DNA of 64,000 nt, from the NCBI RefSeq assembly GCF_014645015.1, contig NZ_BMLC01000004.1, forward strand, positions 186,001-250,000. Reading direction: 5' to 3'. Below the pieces are notes generated by a model, which worked only from the letters and a program-made list of their open reading frames with translations, searched no databases and had not been told where the DNA came from. How positions within the stretch are numbered: position 1 is the stretch's first letter; every line of letters begins with the position of its first letter. A program made the translations under genes and the position numbers. Positions 55,042-61,998 of this stretch are shown piece by piece. The stretch comes from Salinibacterium xinjiangense. GTDB taxonomy: Bacteria > Actinomycetota > Actinomycetes > Actinomycetales > Microbacteriaceae.

Positions 55042-55512
55042 GTGGGTGGCTATGAAGAGTTGATGTCGGAGGCGATCACCGAGGCGAAGCTCGCCATCGA
55101 GACCGGTGACGTTCCTGTCGCGGCCATCATCGTGGATGCCGCGGGGGCGACGATCGCGATCGGTCGCAACGAACGCCAACTTACGCATGACCCCACAGCG
55201 CATGCTGAGATCGTGGCGATCCGTAAAGCTGCGGAACAGGCCGGAACGTGGCACCTCGAGAACACCACGCTCGTGGTCACGCTTGAACCGTGCACGATGT
55301 GCGCGGGCGCGATTCTGCAGGCGCGCATCCCGCGTGTGGTGTTCGGTGCGTGGGACGAGAAGGCGGGCGCTGTCGGCAGCGTGCACGATGTGCTGCGCGA
55401 CCGCCGACTGCCGCACAGGGTTGAGGTCATCGCTGGAGTTCTTGAGACGGAATGCGCAGCACTGCTGACTGGCTTCTTCGAAGAACGCCGCCGCCCGCCG
55501 CTCGACAGCTAG
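55042..55512 (+). CDS. tadA: tRNA adenosine(34) deaminase
   Basis: 156 residues. The zinc cytidine-deaminase motif is complete: HAEIVAI (His54, Glu56) and PCTMC (Cys84, Cys87). It makes inosine at the wobble position of tRNA-Arg(ACG). GTG 55042 is the likely start given the promoter position; an ATG at 55063 is the alternative. It overlaps the convergent cation-efflux gene by 4 bases. Confidence 0.93.
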   Translation: MGGYEELMSEAITEAKLAIETGDVPVAAIIVDAAGATIAIGRNERQLTHDPTAHAEIVAIRKAAEQAGTWHLENTTLVVTLEPCTMCAGAILQARIPRVVFGAWDEKAGAVGSVHDVLRDRRLPHRVEVIAGVLETECAALLTGFFEERRRPPLDS

Positions 55513-56471
55513 TCTGCGCTCCTGATCACGACCGTCTCGGTCGCGGGGTTCGCGGGGTTCGGCGCGCTAAAGATGTCGGGTTCGAGATAGATCATTCGGG
55601 CGGTCGGAACGGCAGCCCGAATGCTCGCTTCGACGGAGTTGATCTCGGTCGCGACATCCGACAGCCGCATCTTGCTGGCGAAGGCGATCTTCGCGGCGAC
55701 CAGCAGTTCGTCAGGCCCGAGGTAGAGGGTCTTCAGGTGGATGAGTGCCTCGACGCACTCATTCTCATTGATCGCATCGCGGATCTTCACCGTGTCATGA
55801 GGGTTCGCGCCCTCACCGACCAGCAGGCTCTTGGTTTCGATCCCGAGGATGACGGCCACGGCGACGAGCAGCACGCCGATGGCGAGAGTGCCGATGGCAT
55901 CCCAGTTTGCGTCCCCGGTGGCGACGGTCAGGCTTATGCCGGTCAGGGCGAAGGCAAGACCGAGAAGTGCTGCGCAGTCTTCGAGAAGCACCACGGGAAG
56001 CTCCGGAGCTTTCGCACGGCGCACGAACTGCACCCAGCTTTGAGTGCCGCGCACGTGGTTCGACTCTTTGATGGCGGTGCGAAGCGAGAACGTCTCGAGG
56101 CCGATAGCGACGATGAGGATCACGATGGGCACGATCGGCATCTCCACCTCATGCGGGTTCTGGAGCTTGTCGATGCCCTCGTAGATCGAGAAGACACCTC
56201 CGACCGAGAACAGGATGATCGACACGACGAATGCGTAGACATAGCGCTCGCGGCCGTAGCCGAACGGATGGGAGTCGTCGGCTTTGCGTCGGGATTTGCG
56301 CCCGCCGAGCAGTAGCAGGCCCTGGTTGCCGGTGTCGGCCAGCGAGTGCACACTCTCGGCGAGCATGGAGCTGGAACCGGAGATGAGAAAACCGATGAAC
56401 TTCGCGATAGCAATACCGAGGTTCGCCAGCAGTGCCGCGATGATTGCCTTACCTCCGCCAGATGCGCTCAT
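55509..56471 (-). CDS. Cation diffusion facilitator family transporter (ZnT9-like)
   Basis: 320 residues with five or six membrane segments. TM2 region MLAESVHSLADTGNQG and TM5 region show the CDF metal-site pattern, and HPFGYGRERYVYAF is diagnostic. A cytoplasmic C-terminal domain follows. It exports Zn2+, Mn2+ or Fe2+ in exchange for protons; the ion is not defined. The ATG lies 7 bases after a -10 shared as a palindrome with proC. Confidence 0.9.
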   Translation of the reverse strand: MSASGGGKAIIAALLANLGIAIAKFIGFLISGSSSMLAESVHSLADTGNQGLLLLGGRKSRRKADDSHPFGYGRERYVYAFVVSIILFSVGGVFSIYEGIDKLQNPHEVEMPIVPIVILIVAIGLETFSLRTAIKESNHVRGTQSWVQFVRRAKAPELPVVLLEDCAALLGLAFALTGISLTVATGDANWDAIGTLAIGVLLVAVAVILGIETKSLLVGEGANPHDTVKIRDAINENECVEALIHLKTLYLGPDELLVAAKIAFASKMRLSDVATEINSVEASIRAAVPTARMIYLEPDIFSAPNPANPATETVVIRSAD

Positions 56472-56478
56472 GGGATCA

Positions 56479-56488
56479 ATCCTAGGAT
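56479..56488. promoter_or_regulatory. Palindromic -10 shared by two divergent leaderless genes
   Basis: ATCCTAGGAT is a perfect palindrome. It supplies TAGGAT on both strands: 6 bases before the proC ATG (56495) and 7 bases before the CDF-gene ATG (56471). The start codons are 23 bp apart. Confidence 0.7.
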
Positions 56489-56494
56489 GATCGC

Positions 56495-57322
56495 ATGACC
56501 ACGACGCTTCCCACGATTGCCATCATCGGAGCAGGTTCCATGGGTGGCGCCATCCTCGGTGGGCTACTCTCCCCCGCGGTGATCGTGGATGGCGGTATCC
56601 GGGTAACCAATCGCACCCGCGCCAAAGCAGACCTGATCGAAGCGCCCGGCGTCACCTCCTATGCGCTGGCAGAGACGGCGGATGCCAACCAGCGCGCGGT
56701 AAGAGGCGCGGAAATCGTGTTGCTCGGGGTCAAGCCCGCCATGATCCGTGACACGCTCGCCGAGATCGCTCCCGCGCTGGATGCTGGCACTCTCGTCATC
56801 AGCGTCGCGGCCGGTGTCACCATCTCGACCATGGAGGCCGCGGTACCGAACCCGGTGCTGCGGGCGATGCCGAATACGCCGGCACTCGTCGGCAGGGGAG
56901 TTACGGGGCTTGCTGCAGGAACCCGATCCACTCCCGCCCAGCTCGAACTGGGTCGGACGCTCTTCGAGACCGTCGGCACCGTGCTCGAGATCCCGGAATC
57001 CCAGATCGATGCGCTCAGCACGATCTCGGGGTCTGGTCCGGCGTACGTGTTCCTGCTGATCGATGAGCTCACCCATGCGGCCGTGCGCATGGGTTTCACC
57101 GCAGAGCAGGCGGCGATCATGGTCAACGGAACCTTCGGTGGCGCGGTCGCATTGCTCGAGGCCTCGGACAGGTCGCCAGAGCAGTTGCGCCTGCAGGTGA
57201 CCAGCCCGAAAGGCACGACCGAACGGGCCGTGGCCGAACTGCAGGAGGCCGACCTCGGTGGATTGTTCGACCGGGCGACCGCTGCGGCACTGGCGCGCGC
57301 TCGCGAACTCGCCGCGAGCTAA
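56495..57322 (+). CDS. proC: Pyrroline-5-carboxylate reductase
   Basis: 275 residues. The NAD(P) loop is IIGAGSMGGAI near the start, and the C-terminal signature is ALSTISGSGPAYVFLLIDEL with TSPKGTTERAV. It performs the last step of proline synthesis. No ribosome site is possible because the -10 TAGGAT ends 6 bases before the ATG. Confidence 0.95.
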   Translation: MTTTLPTIAIIGAGSMGGAILGGLLSPAVIVDGGIRVTNRTRAKADLIEAPGVTSYALAETADANQRAVRGAEIVLLGVKPAMIRDTLAEIAPALDAGTLVISVAAGVTISTMEAAVPNPVLRAMPNTPALVGRGVTGLAAGTRSTPAQLELGRTLFETVGTVLEIPESQIDALSTISGSGPAYVFLLIDELTHAAVRMGFTAEQAAIMVNGTFGGAVALLEASDRSPEQLRLQVTSPKGTTERAVAELQEADLGGLFDRATAAALARARELAAS

Positions 57323-57358
57323 TTGTTCTTCCCAGGGAATACAGCCGGGTCACGGCGC

Positions 57359-58075
57359 TCAGGCGCCGATGCCCGCGAAACGCTCGATGTCGGCAGAGTT
57401 GCCGCTGACGATGATGAGGTCGTGGTTGGATACGACCGTATCCGGCGTCGCATAGGTGAAGTCCTGGCCCGGTGACTTCACGCCGACGACGGTAATGCCG
57501 AATTTTTTCCGCACCAGCGACTCGGAAAGCGGGATACCGCGAATCGGCTTGGGCGGATACATCTTTACTATCGCGAAATCATCGTCGAATTCGATGAAGT
57601 CGAGCATGCGGCCCGACACGAGATGGGCGACGCGCTCGCCGGCTTCGGCCTCGGGGTAGATGACATGATTCGCGCCGATGCGTGTCAGGATCTTGCCGTG
57701 CGACCGGCTGATGGCCTTCGCCCAGATCTGGGGGATCTTCAGGTCGACGAGATTTGCCGTGATCAGAACCGACGCCTCGATGGATGATCCGACGGCGACG
57801 ACCGCGATCGAGAAGTCCTGCGCGCCGATCTGCCGCAACGCATCGATAGATCTGGCGTCGGACTGCACGGCGTGGGCGACGCGGGCAGACCACTTTTGCA
57901 CGAGACTCGCGTCGGCATCGATCGCCAGTACCTCACGGTCGAGCCTCTGCAGCTGGCCGGCCGTTGCAGCGCCGAACCGGCCGAGCCCGATCACCAGCAC
58001 CGGCGCGTTATGTGCAATTCTGTCAACCACGGTTGAGGCCCCATTTTCGGTCTGGAACGTGCCGGGAAGCAACAC
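57359..58075 (-). CDS. TrkA/KtrA-type potassium-uptake regulatory protein
   Basis: 238 residues: an RCK_N domain with VLVIGLGRFGAATAGQL, the dinucleotide-binding loop, and an RCK_C domain (about 160-235). It gates a Trk/Ktr K+ channel in response to nucleotides; no channel subunit is in the window. The first 15 residues are not family-like and a GTG at 58030 may be the real start. Confidence 0.88.
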   Translation of the reverse strand: MLLPGTFQTENGASTVVDRIAHNAPVLVIGLGRFGAATAGQLQRLDREVLAIDADASLVQKWSARVAHAVQSDARSIDALRQIGAQDFSIAVVAVGSSIEASVLITANLVDLKIPQIWAKAISRSHGKILTRIGANHVIYPEAEAGERVAHLVSGRMLDFIEFDDDFAIVKMYPPKPIRGIPLSESLVRKKFGITVVGVKSPGQDFTYATPDTVVSNHDLIIVSGNSADIERFAGIGA

Positions 58076-58130
58076 GTGCGACTTGCGGCTATGCGTCGAA
58101 AGCTTAGCTTCACCGCGCTACCCTGATCGG

Positions 58131-58628
58131 ATGGCAGACATCTTCGACGTGATTGCAGACGCCACGAGGCGCGACCTCATGCAGGTCCTGCTCGACCGGC
58201 ACGGGTCAGCCATAACCGGATCGGGCGACATCAGCGTCAACGAGATCGTCGAGAAGCTGGGTCTGAGCCAGCCGACAGTGTCGAAACACCTCAAGGTGCT
58301 GCGCGACCATGGTCTCGTCTCGGTTCGTGAAGACGGCCAGCACCGCTACTACAGCATGGATGCCGACCCCCTCGAGACTGTTGAAGACTGGCTCATCCCC
58401 TTCCTGAGTGCTGACGTCGACGACTCCGTGATCGATGGTGGCTCGGCCGCGGTCGCGGCGTGGTCGGGGGCCGACGTGGGTGGCACCCTCGGTCGCCGCA
58501 TCGCCGACGGTTCGCGCCAGGCCCGCACGGCCATCCACGAGGCAACCGACAAACTGCACGACGCATCCGAGGCTGTCGCCGAGAAGCTGCCGGATGGTGT
58601 GCGACGCCGGTTGTTCCGCGACCGGTAG
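58131..58628 (+). CDS. ArsR-type winged-helix regulator with amphipathic tail
   Basis: 165 residues. The winged helix (about 1-85) includes VNEIVEKLGLSQPTVSKHLK and LRDHGLVSVREDGQHRYYSM. The remainder is Ala/Asp-rich, helical and heptad-like. This gene is conserved near proC and trkA in actinobacteria. TACCCT lies 6 bases before ATG 58131. The frame is open 450 bp further upstream, but that part overlaps trkA on the other strand and is not real. Confidence 0.88.
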   Translation: MADIFDVIADATRRDLMQVLLDRHGSAITGSGDISVNEIVEKLGLSQPTVSKHLKVLRDHGLVSVREDGQHRYYSMDADPLETVEDWLIPFLSADVDDSVIDGGSAAVAAWSGADVGGTLGRRIADGSRQARTAIHEATDKLHDASEAVAEKLPDGVRRRLFRDR

Positions 58629-58682
58629 GCAGTCGTCCGTCCCCGGATTCCGGGGTGGACAGTGAGTCACACCAGCCCCTAT

Positions 58683-58708
58683 TGTTACCGAATAGCACAC
58701 CAGTAACA
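58683..58708. promoter_or_regulatory. Inverted repeat upstream of the BldC-like gene
   Basis: TGTTAC (58683-58688) and GTAACA (58703-58708) are inverted around 14 bases, 38 bp before the BldC-like start. CACACCAG also occurs twice nearby. A regulator site is possible but unproven. Confidence 0.35.
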
Positions 58709-58745
58709 TCCTCGGTGTGCCTACGGTTCGAGGGGCGCAGCCAAT

Positions 58746-58940
58746 ATGACGCGGGATCTGTCTGACGTGCGATTCCTCACGGTTGCCGAGGTCGCTGAGA
58801 TGATGCGCGTGTCGAACATGACGGTCTACAGGATGGTGCACTCCGGTGACCTGCCTGCCGTGCGATTCGGTCGCTCCTTCCGAATCCCGGAGTCTGCAGT
58901 CGCTTCCGCCATCGAGACACCGATGTCGGACGTCGGTTAG
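58746..58940 (+). CDS. BldC-like/excisionase-type helix-turn-helix protein
   Basis: 64 residues, one MerR-like winged HTH: FLTVAEVAEMMRVSNMTVYR, then VHSGDLPAVRFGRSFRIPES. It matches the small actinobacterial BldC family that binds direct repeats cooperatively and controls development or stress genes. GAGGGG upstream is the ribosome site. It is followed by the bS22-like gene, a conserved actinobacterial neighbour pair. Confidence 0.9.
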   Translation: MTRDLSDVRFLTVAEVAEMMRVSNMTVYRMVHSGDLPAVRFGRSFRIPESAVASAIETPMSDVG

Positions 58941-59034
58941 CGCGCATATCCTGCTGCGGTAGACTCACGTAGTACATTTTTCCGCGGTTCTGATTCGGAC
59001 CGAGCGGTTCGTTGAAGAAATCAGTGAGGTCCCT

Positions 59035-59133
59035 ATGGGTTCAGTCATCAAAAAGCGTCGCAAGCGTATGGCCAAGAAGAAGCACCGCAAACTGCTTCGC
59101 AAGACGCGCCACCAGCGCCGCAACAAGAAGTAG
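59035..59133 (+). CDS. AURKAIP1/COX24-domain small ribosomal protein (bS22-like)
   Basis: 32 residues, almost all basic (MGSVIKKRRKRMAKKKHRKL start). This is the tiny family associated with the 30S subunit in actinobacteria and related to mitochondrial AURKAIP1. GTGAGG precedes the ATG with 5-6 bases. It was too short to be found by length cut-offs but the family pattern is clear. Confidence 0.92.
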   Translation: MGSVIKKRRKRMAKKKHRKLLRKTRHQRRNKK

Positions 59134-59163
59134 GTCGGTAGCCGCGAATGCGGCAACCGACGA

Positions 59164-59928
59164 TCAGCGGGCGCGTTTCTTCACGAAGCGCGCCTGCTTC
59201 TTCACCAGCTTTCGTGCCTCTCGGATGCTCGATCGCTTCAGCGGAAGCACGGTCCAGGACTTCTCCCGGGCGTGCGCCAGCAGCTTCGCGTCAGGGTTCA
59301 CCACGACCCGGTTGCCCACCATGCTGAGCAGCGGGATGTCATTGCTCGAGTCCGAGTAGGCCCAGCAGTCCGCGAGATCCGCGTCTAGGTTCGCAGCGAC
59401 CTCGCGTGCAGCCGCGGCCTTCTCGTCACCATGGATCACGTGCCCGTCCAGTGCCCCGGTAAACACGCCGTCGAGCGCCTGCACCTTCGTGCCAAGAGCT
59501 CCGGTCAATCCGAGCCGGTCGGCGATGACCTGTGCGACGAGCTGGGGCGTCGCCGTGACGAGCCACACCTCATGGCCCTTGGCGAGATGCTCCCGGGTCA
59601 GTTCGACGGTTTCGGGCCACAGTTTCGGAGCGAAGTCTCGTTCATAGATCTCTTCGGCGAGGGCGATCAGCGCCGCCTCGGTGTGGCCGCTGACCAGCCC
59701 GAGCGCGCGATCCTTCGCCGTAGCCAGGTGATTTTGGTTCTCACCCACGGCGAGGAATCGAAACTGGTGCCAGCCGAAGAGGGCGATGTCGCGCCACGAG
59801 ATGATTCCCCGGCGGAATGCCTCGCGACCCACGTAGTAGACGCTCGCACCCTTCATCAGCGTGTTGTCGACGTCGAAGAAAGCCACGATCGGGCGATCAC
59901 TGGGCGGAAGGGGCTGGGCGTCTGACAT
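59164..59928 (-). CDS. HAD-IB phosphatase, SerB-like
   Basis: 254 residues. Motif I is FFDVDNTLMKG (Asp19, Asp21), motif II is LVTATPQ and motif IV is YSDSSNDIPLL. This HAD-IB type covers phosphoserine-phosphatase-like and lysophosphatidic-acid phosphatase-like enzymes; the substrate is uncertain. TAGACT lies 8 bases before the ATG. The last 40 residues are strongly basic. A longer upstream frame (to 60171) overlaps the divergent glutaredoxin gene and is rejected. Confidence 0.9.
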   Translation of the reverse strand: MSDAQPLPPSDRPIVAFFDVDNTLMKGASVYYVGREAFRRGIISWRDIALFGWHQFRFLAVGENQNHLATAKDRALGLVSGHTEAALIALAEEIYERDFAPKLWPETVELTREHLAKGHEVWLVTATPQLVAQVIADRLGLTGALGTKVQALDGVFTGALDGHVIHGDEKAAAAREVAANLDADLADCWAYSDSSNDIPLLSMVGNRVVVNPDAKLLAHAREKSWTVLPLKRSSIREARKLVKKQARFVKKRAR

Positions 59929-59967
59929 CGCGGCCCAGTCTACGGTCGCGTCATCTACTCTGGTGGG

Positions 59968-60231
59968 GTGACGATCGCGCGGCTGACACTCATCGGCAAA
60001 CCGGAGTGCCACCTGTGCGACGACGCCAGGGCTACCGTGGCTTCCGTGATCGGCGCGCTGGATGATCCAACATCCGTCGCGCTCGAAGAGTTCTCGATTC
60101 TCGACGACGCGACCCTGGCTGAGAAGTACTGGGACGAGATCCCGGTTCTCATTCTCAATGGGGTCGTACACAACATCTGGCGCATCGACCCGGTGCGACT
60201 GCGGGCAGCACTCCTGGAGGCAACAGCATGA
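59968..60231 (+). CDS. Glutaredoxin-like protein
   Basis: 87 residues, thioredoxin fold with a CHLC active site (Cys14, Cys17) and the cis-Pro in EIPVLIL. It is the DUF836/glutaredoxin2-like family common in actinobacteria. GTG start 6 bases after TACTCT, so leaderless. ATGA overlap with the Dabb gene. Confidence 0.88.
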   Translation: MTIARLTLIGKPECHLCDDARATVASVIGALDDPTSVALEEFSILDDATLAEKYWDEIPVLILNGVVHNIWRIDPVRLRAALLEATA

Positions 60232-60527
60232 TCCGTCACATCGTCACGTGGAAATTGAAGGCTCAGGATGACGCCGCAAAAGCGGCCGCTGTCGCCGCAA
60301 TCGCGAAGGTGCTCGAACCTCTCGTCGACGTGGTGCCGGGCATCCGCTCCCTCGACGTGCGCCAGAACGTGGCGTATTTCGAGAAGAATTGGGACGTGCT
60401 GGTCATCGGAGACTACGAGTCGCTGGACGCTCTCGACGCCTACCAGTTGCACCCAGACCACAAGGCTGCGGCCGCGGTGGTGCGCGAGCACGTCACCGAG
60501 CGGTCATCCATCGACTTTGAAGTTTGA
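60228..60527 (+). CDS. Dabb family (stress-responsive alpha/beta barrel) protein
   Basis: 99 residues opening MIRHIVTWKLK with the conserved VVPGIRSLDVRQNV and YQLHPDHKAAAAVVREHV. The dimeric alpha/beta-barrel fold is shared with heme- or polyketide-related enzymes; no activity is assigned. Co-transcribed with the glutaredoxin gene. Confidence 0.9.
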   Translation: MIRHIVTWKLKAQDDAAKAAAVAAIAKVLEPLVDVVPGIRSLDVRQNVAYFEKNWDVLVIGDYESLDALDAYQLHPDHKAAAAVVREHVTERSSIDFEV

Positions 60528-60539
60528 CGCGGTTCGTGC

Positions 60540-60833
60540 TTACTTTTTCGGGATGTCGATCGGGCCGGTAAGCCGCTTGTGCAGCGAATCGCGCTCGGCC
60601 GAGAGCGAATCGAGCGTTGCACGCTCGAGGCCCGGGGGCGCCATGTCGTCGAACGGGTTGCCCATTCCACTCTTGGCGTGAACGGCCGCAGCGTACGCAG
60701 TGGCCGTCGCGGTGACCTTCGAGCTCGCTCGCTGTGCTTTCTTGAGCGATACAGCGCTGCCGCCGACGACCTCGGCATGGGCCTTCAGTGCCCTTTTGAG
60801 ATCTTTGAGGGCGGCATCGATTTTTTTGGACAT
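60540..60833 (-). CDS. Small helical protein, function unknown
   Basis: 97 residues beginning MSKKIDAALKDLKRALKAHA; Ala/Lys-rich helices with heptad character at the start and end (ERDSLHKRL). The middle is Gly/Pro-containing (NPFDDMAPPG). No domain recognised. Several in-frame ATGs (60842, 60890) exist; 60833 is chosen by composition. Confidence 0.65.
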   Translation of the reverse strand: MSKKIDAALKDLKRALKAHAEVVGGSAVSLKKAQRASSKVTATATAYAAAVHAKSGMGNPFDDMAPPGLERATLDSLSAERDSLHKRLTGPIDIPKK

Positions 60834-61012
60834 GACGTTCATCTTGCCGCATGGAGGTGTATGGCTGCCAGAGCGCGTCGCAGGGCACATCGACGATCAC
60901 CGCGGGTCGACGACAACTCGATAGATCCGTCGGGTAACGCGATTCGAGCGTTCGCTCCAGTCAGTTTTCGAAGATCCGCGACAGCATTGTTGTCGTGAGC
61001 GACGAAGCCACC

Positions 61013-61858
61013 CTATGTGCCTGGATTCAGCAATTGCCGGATCCGGGTGGAGTCACCCCAAACGATGGGGGAATCGTATGGGCGGTCAGGAAACGCGCCG
61101 TATTCAAGCGAGATCGGCAATGCGTTGTCGACGATGAAGGATTCAACCTTGTCTCGAAGGCTCGTCGGAACCCCGCTCGAACAATTGATGATCCCGATCG
61201 CGCCCGCCAGCGACGAGACTCTGGCGATCTGGTCAGCCAGGTGGTCGACATGGATGAAGTCGTACTGGTTTATGCCGCTCGTGAACGGAAAAGTTGTCTT
61301 GCTGTCGTCGACGGCGTTAAGGATCCGAGTGAAGATCGAGTGGTTGTTGCGATCATCACCGTGGATGTAGTAGCAACGCAACCACTGGATCTCGGCACGC
61401 CCGGCGAGGTTCACGAATACGGAACGTCGAAGGGAATCCTTCGCGATGCCGTACAAGGTGAGGGGATTCGTCGGGGTGTTCTCATCGACGCCGCCCTCCC
61501 AGTACCCGATCTCATGCATGGTGCCGAGCACTGCGACCCTCGTGACGCCCCAGCTGACCAGGCGGTCGAGCAACGAGAAGTGGTTCGACAGCTGGAGCAT
61601 ATGAGACGGCGCGTTATGTGAGAAACCATCCTGCCAGGCAAGATGAATGACGCGGTCGAATGGCATCGTTGCCAGGGTCGTGACGTCCAGCTGGGGGTCG
61701 AGAATGTCGACGGTGAGAACCTTGGCTCGCGAATCGATCTCTGCCGAGGATCCCGGGCGGACGGTAGCAGTGACGACGTGCCCCAGGTCGAGGAGAGATC
61801 GGACGACATGGCGCCCGATGTATCCACCGCCACCGGTCACAAGAACGCGATCCTGCAT
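61013..61858 (-). CDS. NAD-dependent epimerase/dehydratase (SDR)
   Basis: 281 residues, extended SDR fold. The cofactor loop is VTGGGGYIGRHV and the catalytic YxxxK is in LYGIAKDSLRR. It probably modifies a nucleotide sugar (such as a deoxyhexose) for surface polysaccharide; context is the rhamnan-synthesis gene on the other side. ATG 61858 has GGAG nine bases upstream; ATG 61873 lies on that site. Confidence 0.85.
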   Translation of the reverse strand: MQDRVLVTGGGGYIGRHVVRSLLDLGHVVTATVRPGSSAEIDSRAKVLTVDILDPQLDVTTLATMPFDRVIHLAWQDGFSHNAPSHMLQLSNHFSLLDRLVSWGVTRVAVLGTMHEIGYWEGGVDENTPTNPLTLYGIAKDSLRRSVFVNLAGRAEIQWLRCYYIHGDDRNNHSIFTRILNAVDDSKTTFPFTSGINQYDFIHVDHLADQIARVSSLAGAIGIINCSSGVPTSLRDKVESFIVDNALPISLEYGAFPDRPYDSPIVWGDSTRIRQLLNPGT

Positions 61859-61998
61859 TTTTACACTCTCCATGTCTATGAGCGATTCTAGATTGCAAGC
61901 TGCCAGCTTCTGTACCTCAGGCCGCGAGTGGCCCCGCCGTCTATAATTTGACAGTTCCTATCGGCTCCTCGAGGGCCTCAACCTGTCGCGAGAGAGTC

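Noticed and set aside
57678-58130. Long N-terminal extension of the ArsR frame
   Set aside because: It lies antisense to trkA, has no family similarity, and the ATG at 58131 begins exactly at the winged-helix domain with a -10 just upstream.
59929-60171. N-terminal extension of the HAD-IB frame
   Set aside because: It overlaps the divergent glutaredoxin gene, and the family begins at the ATG at 59928.
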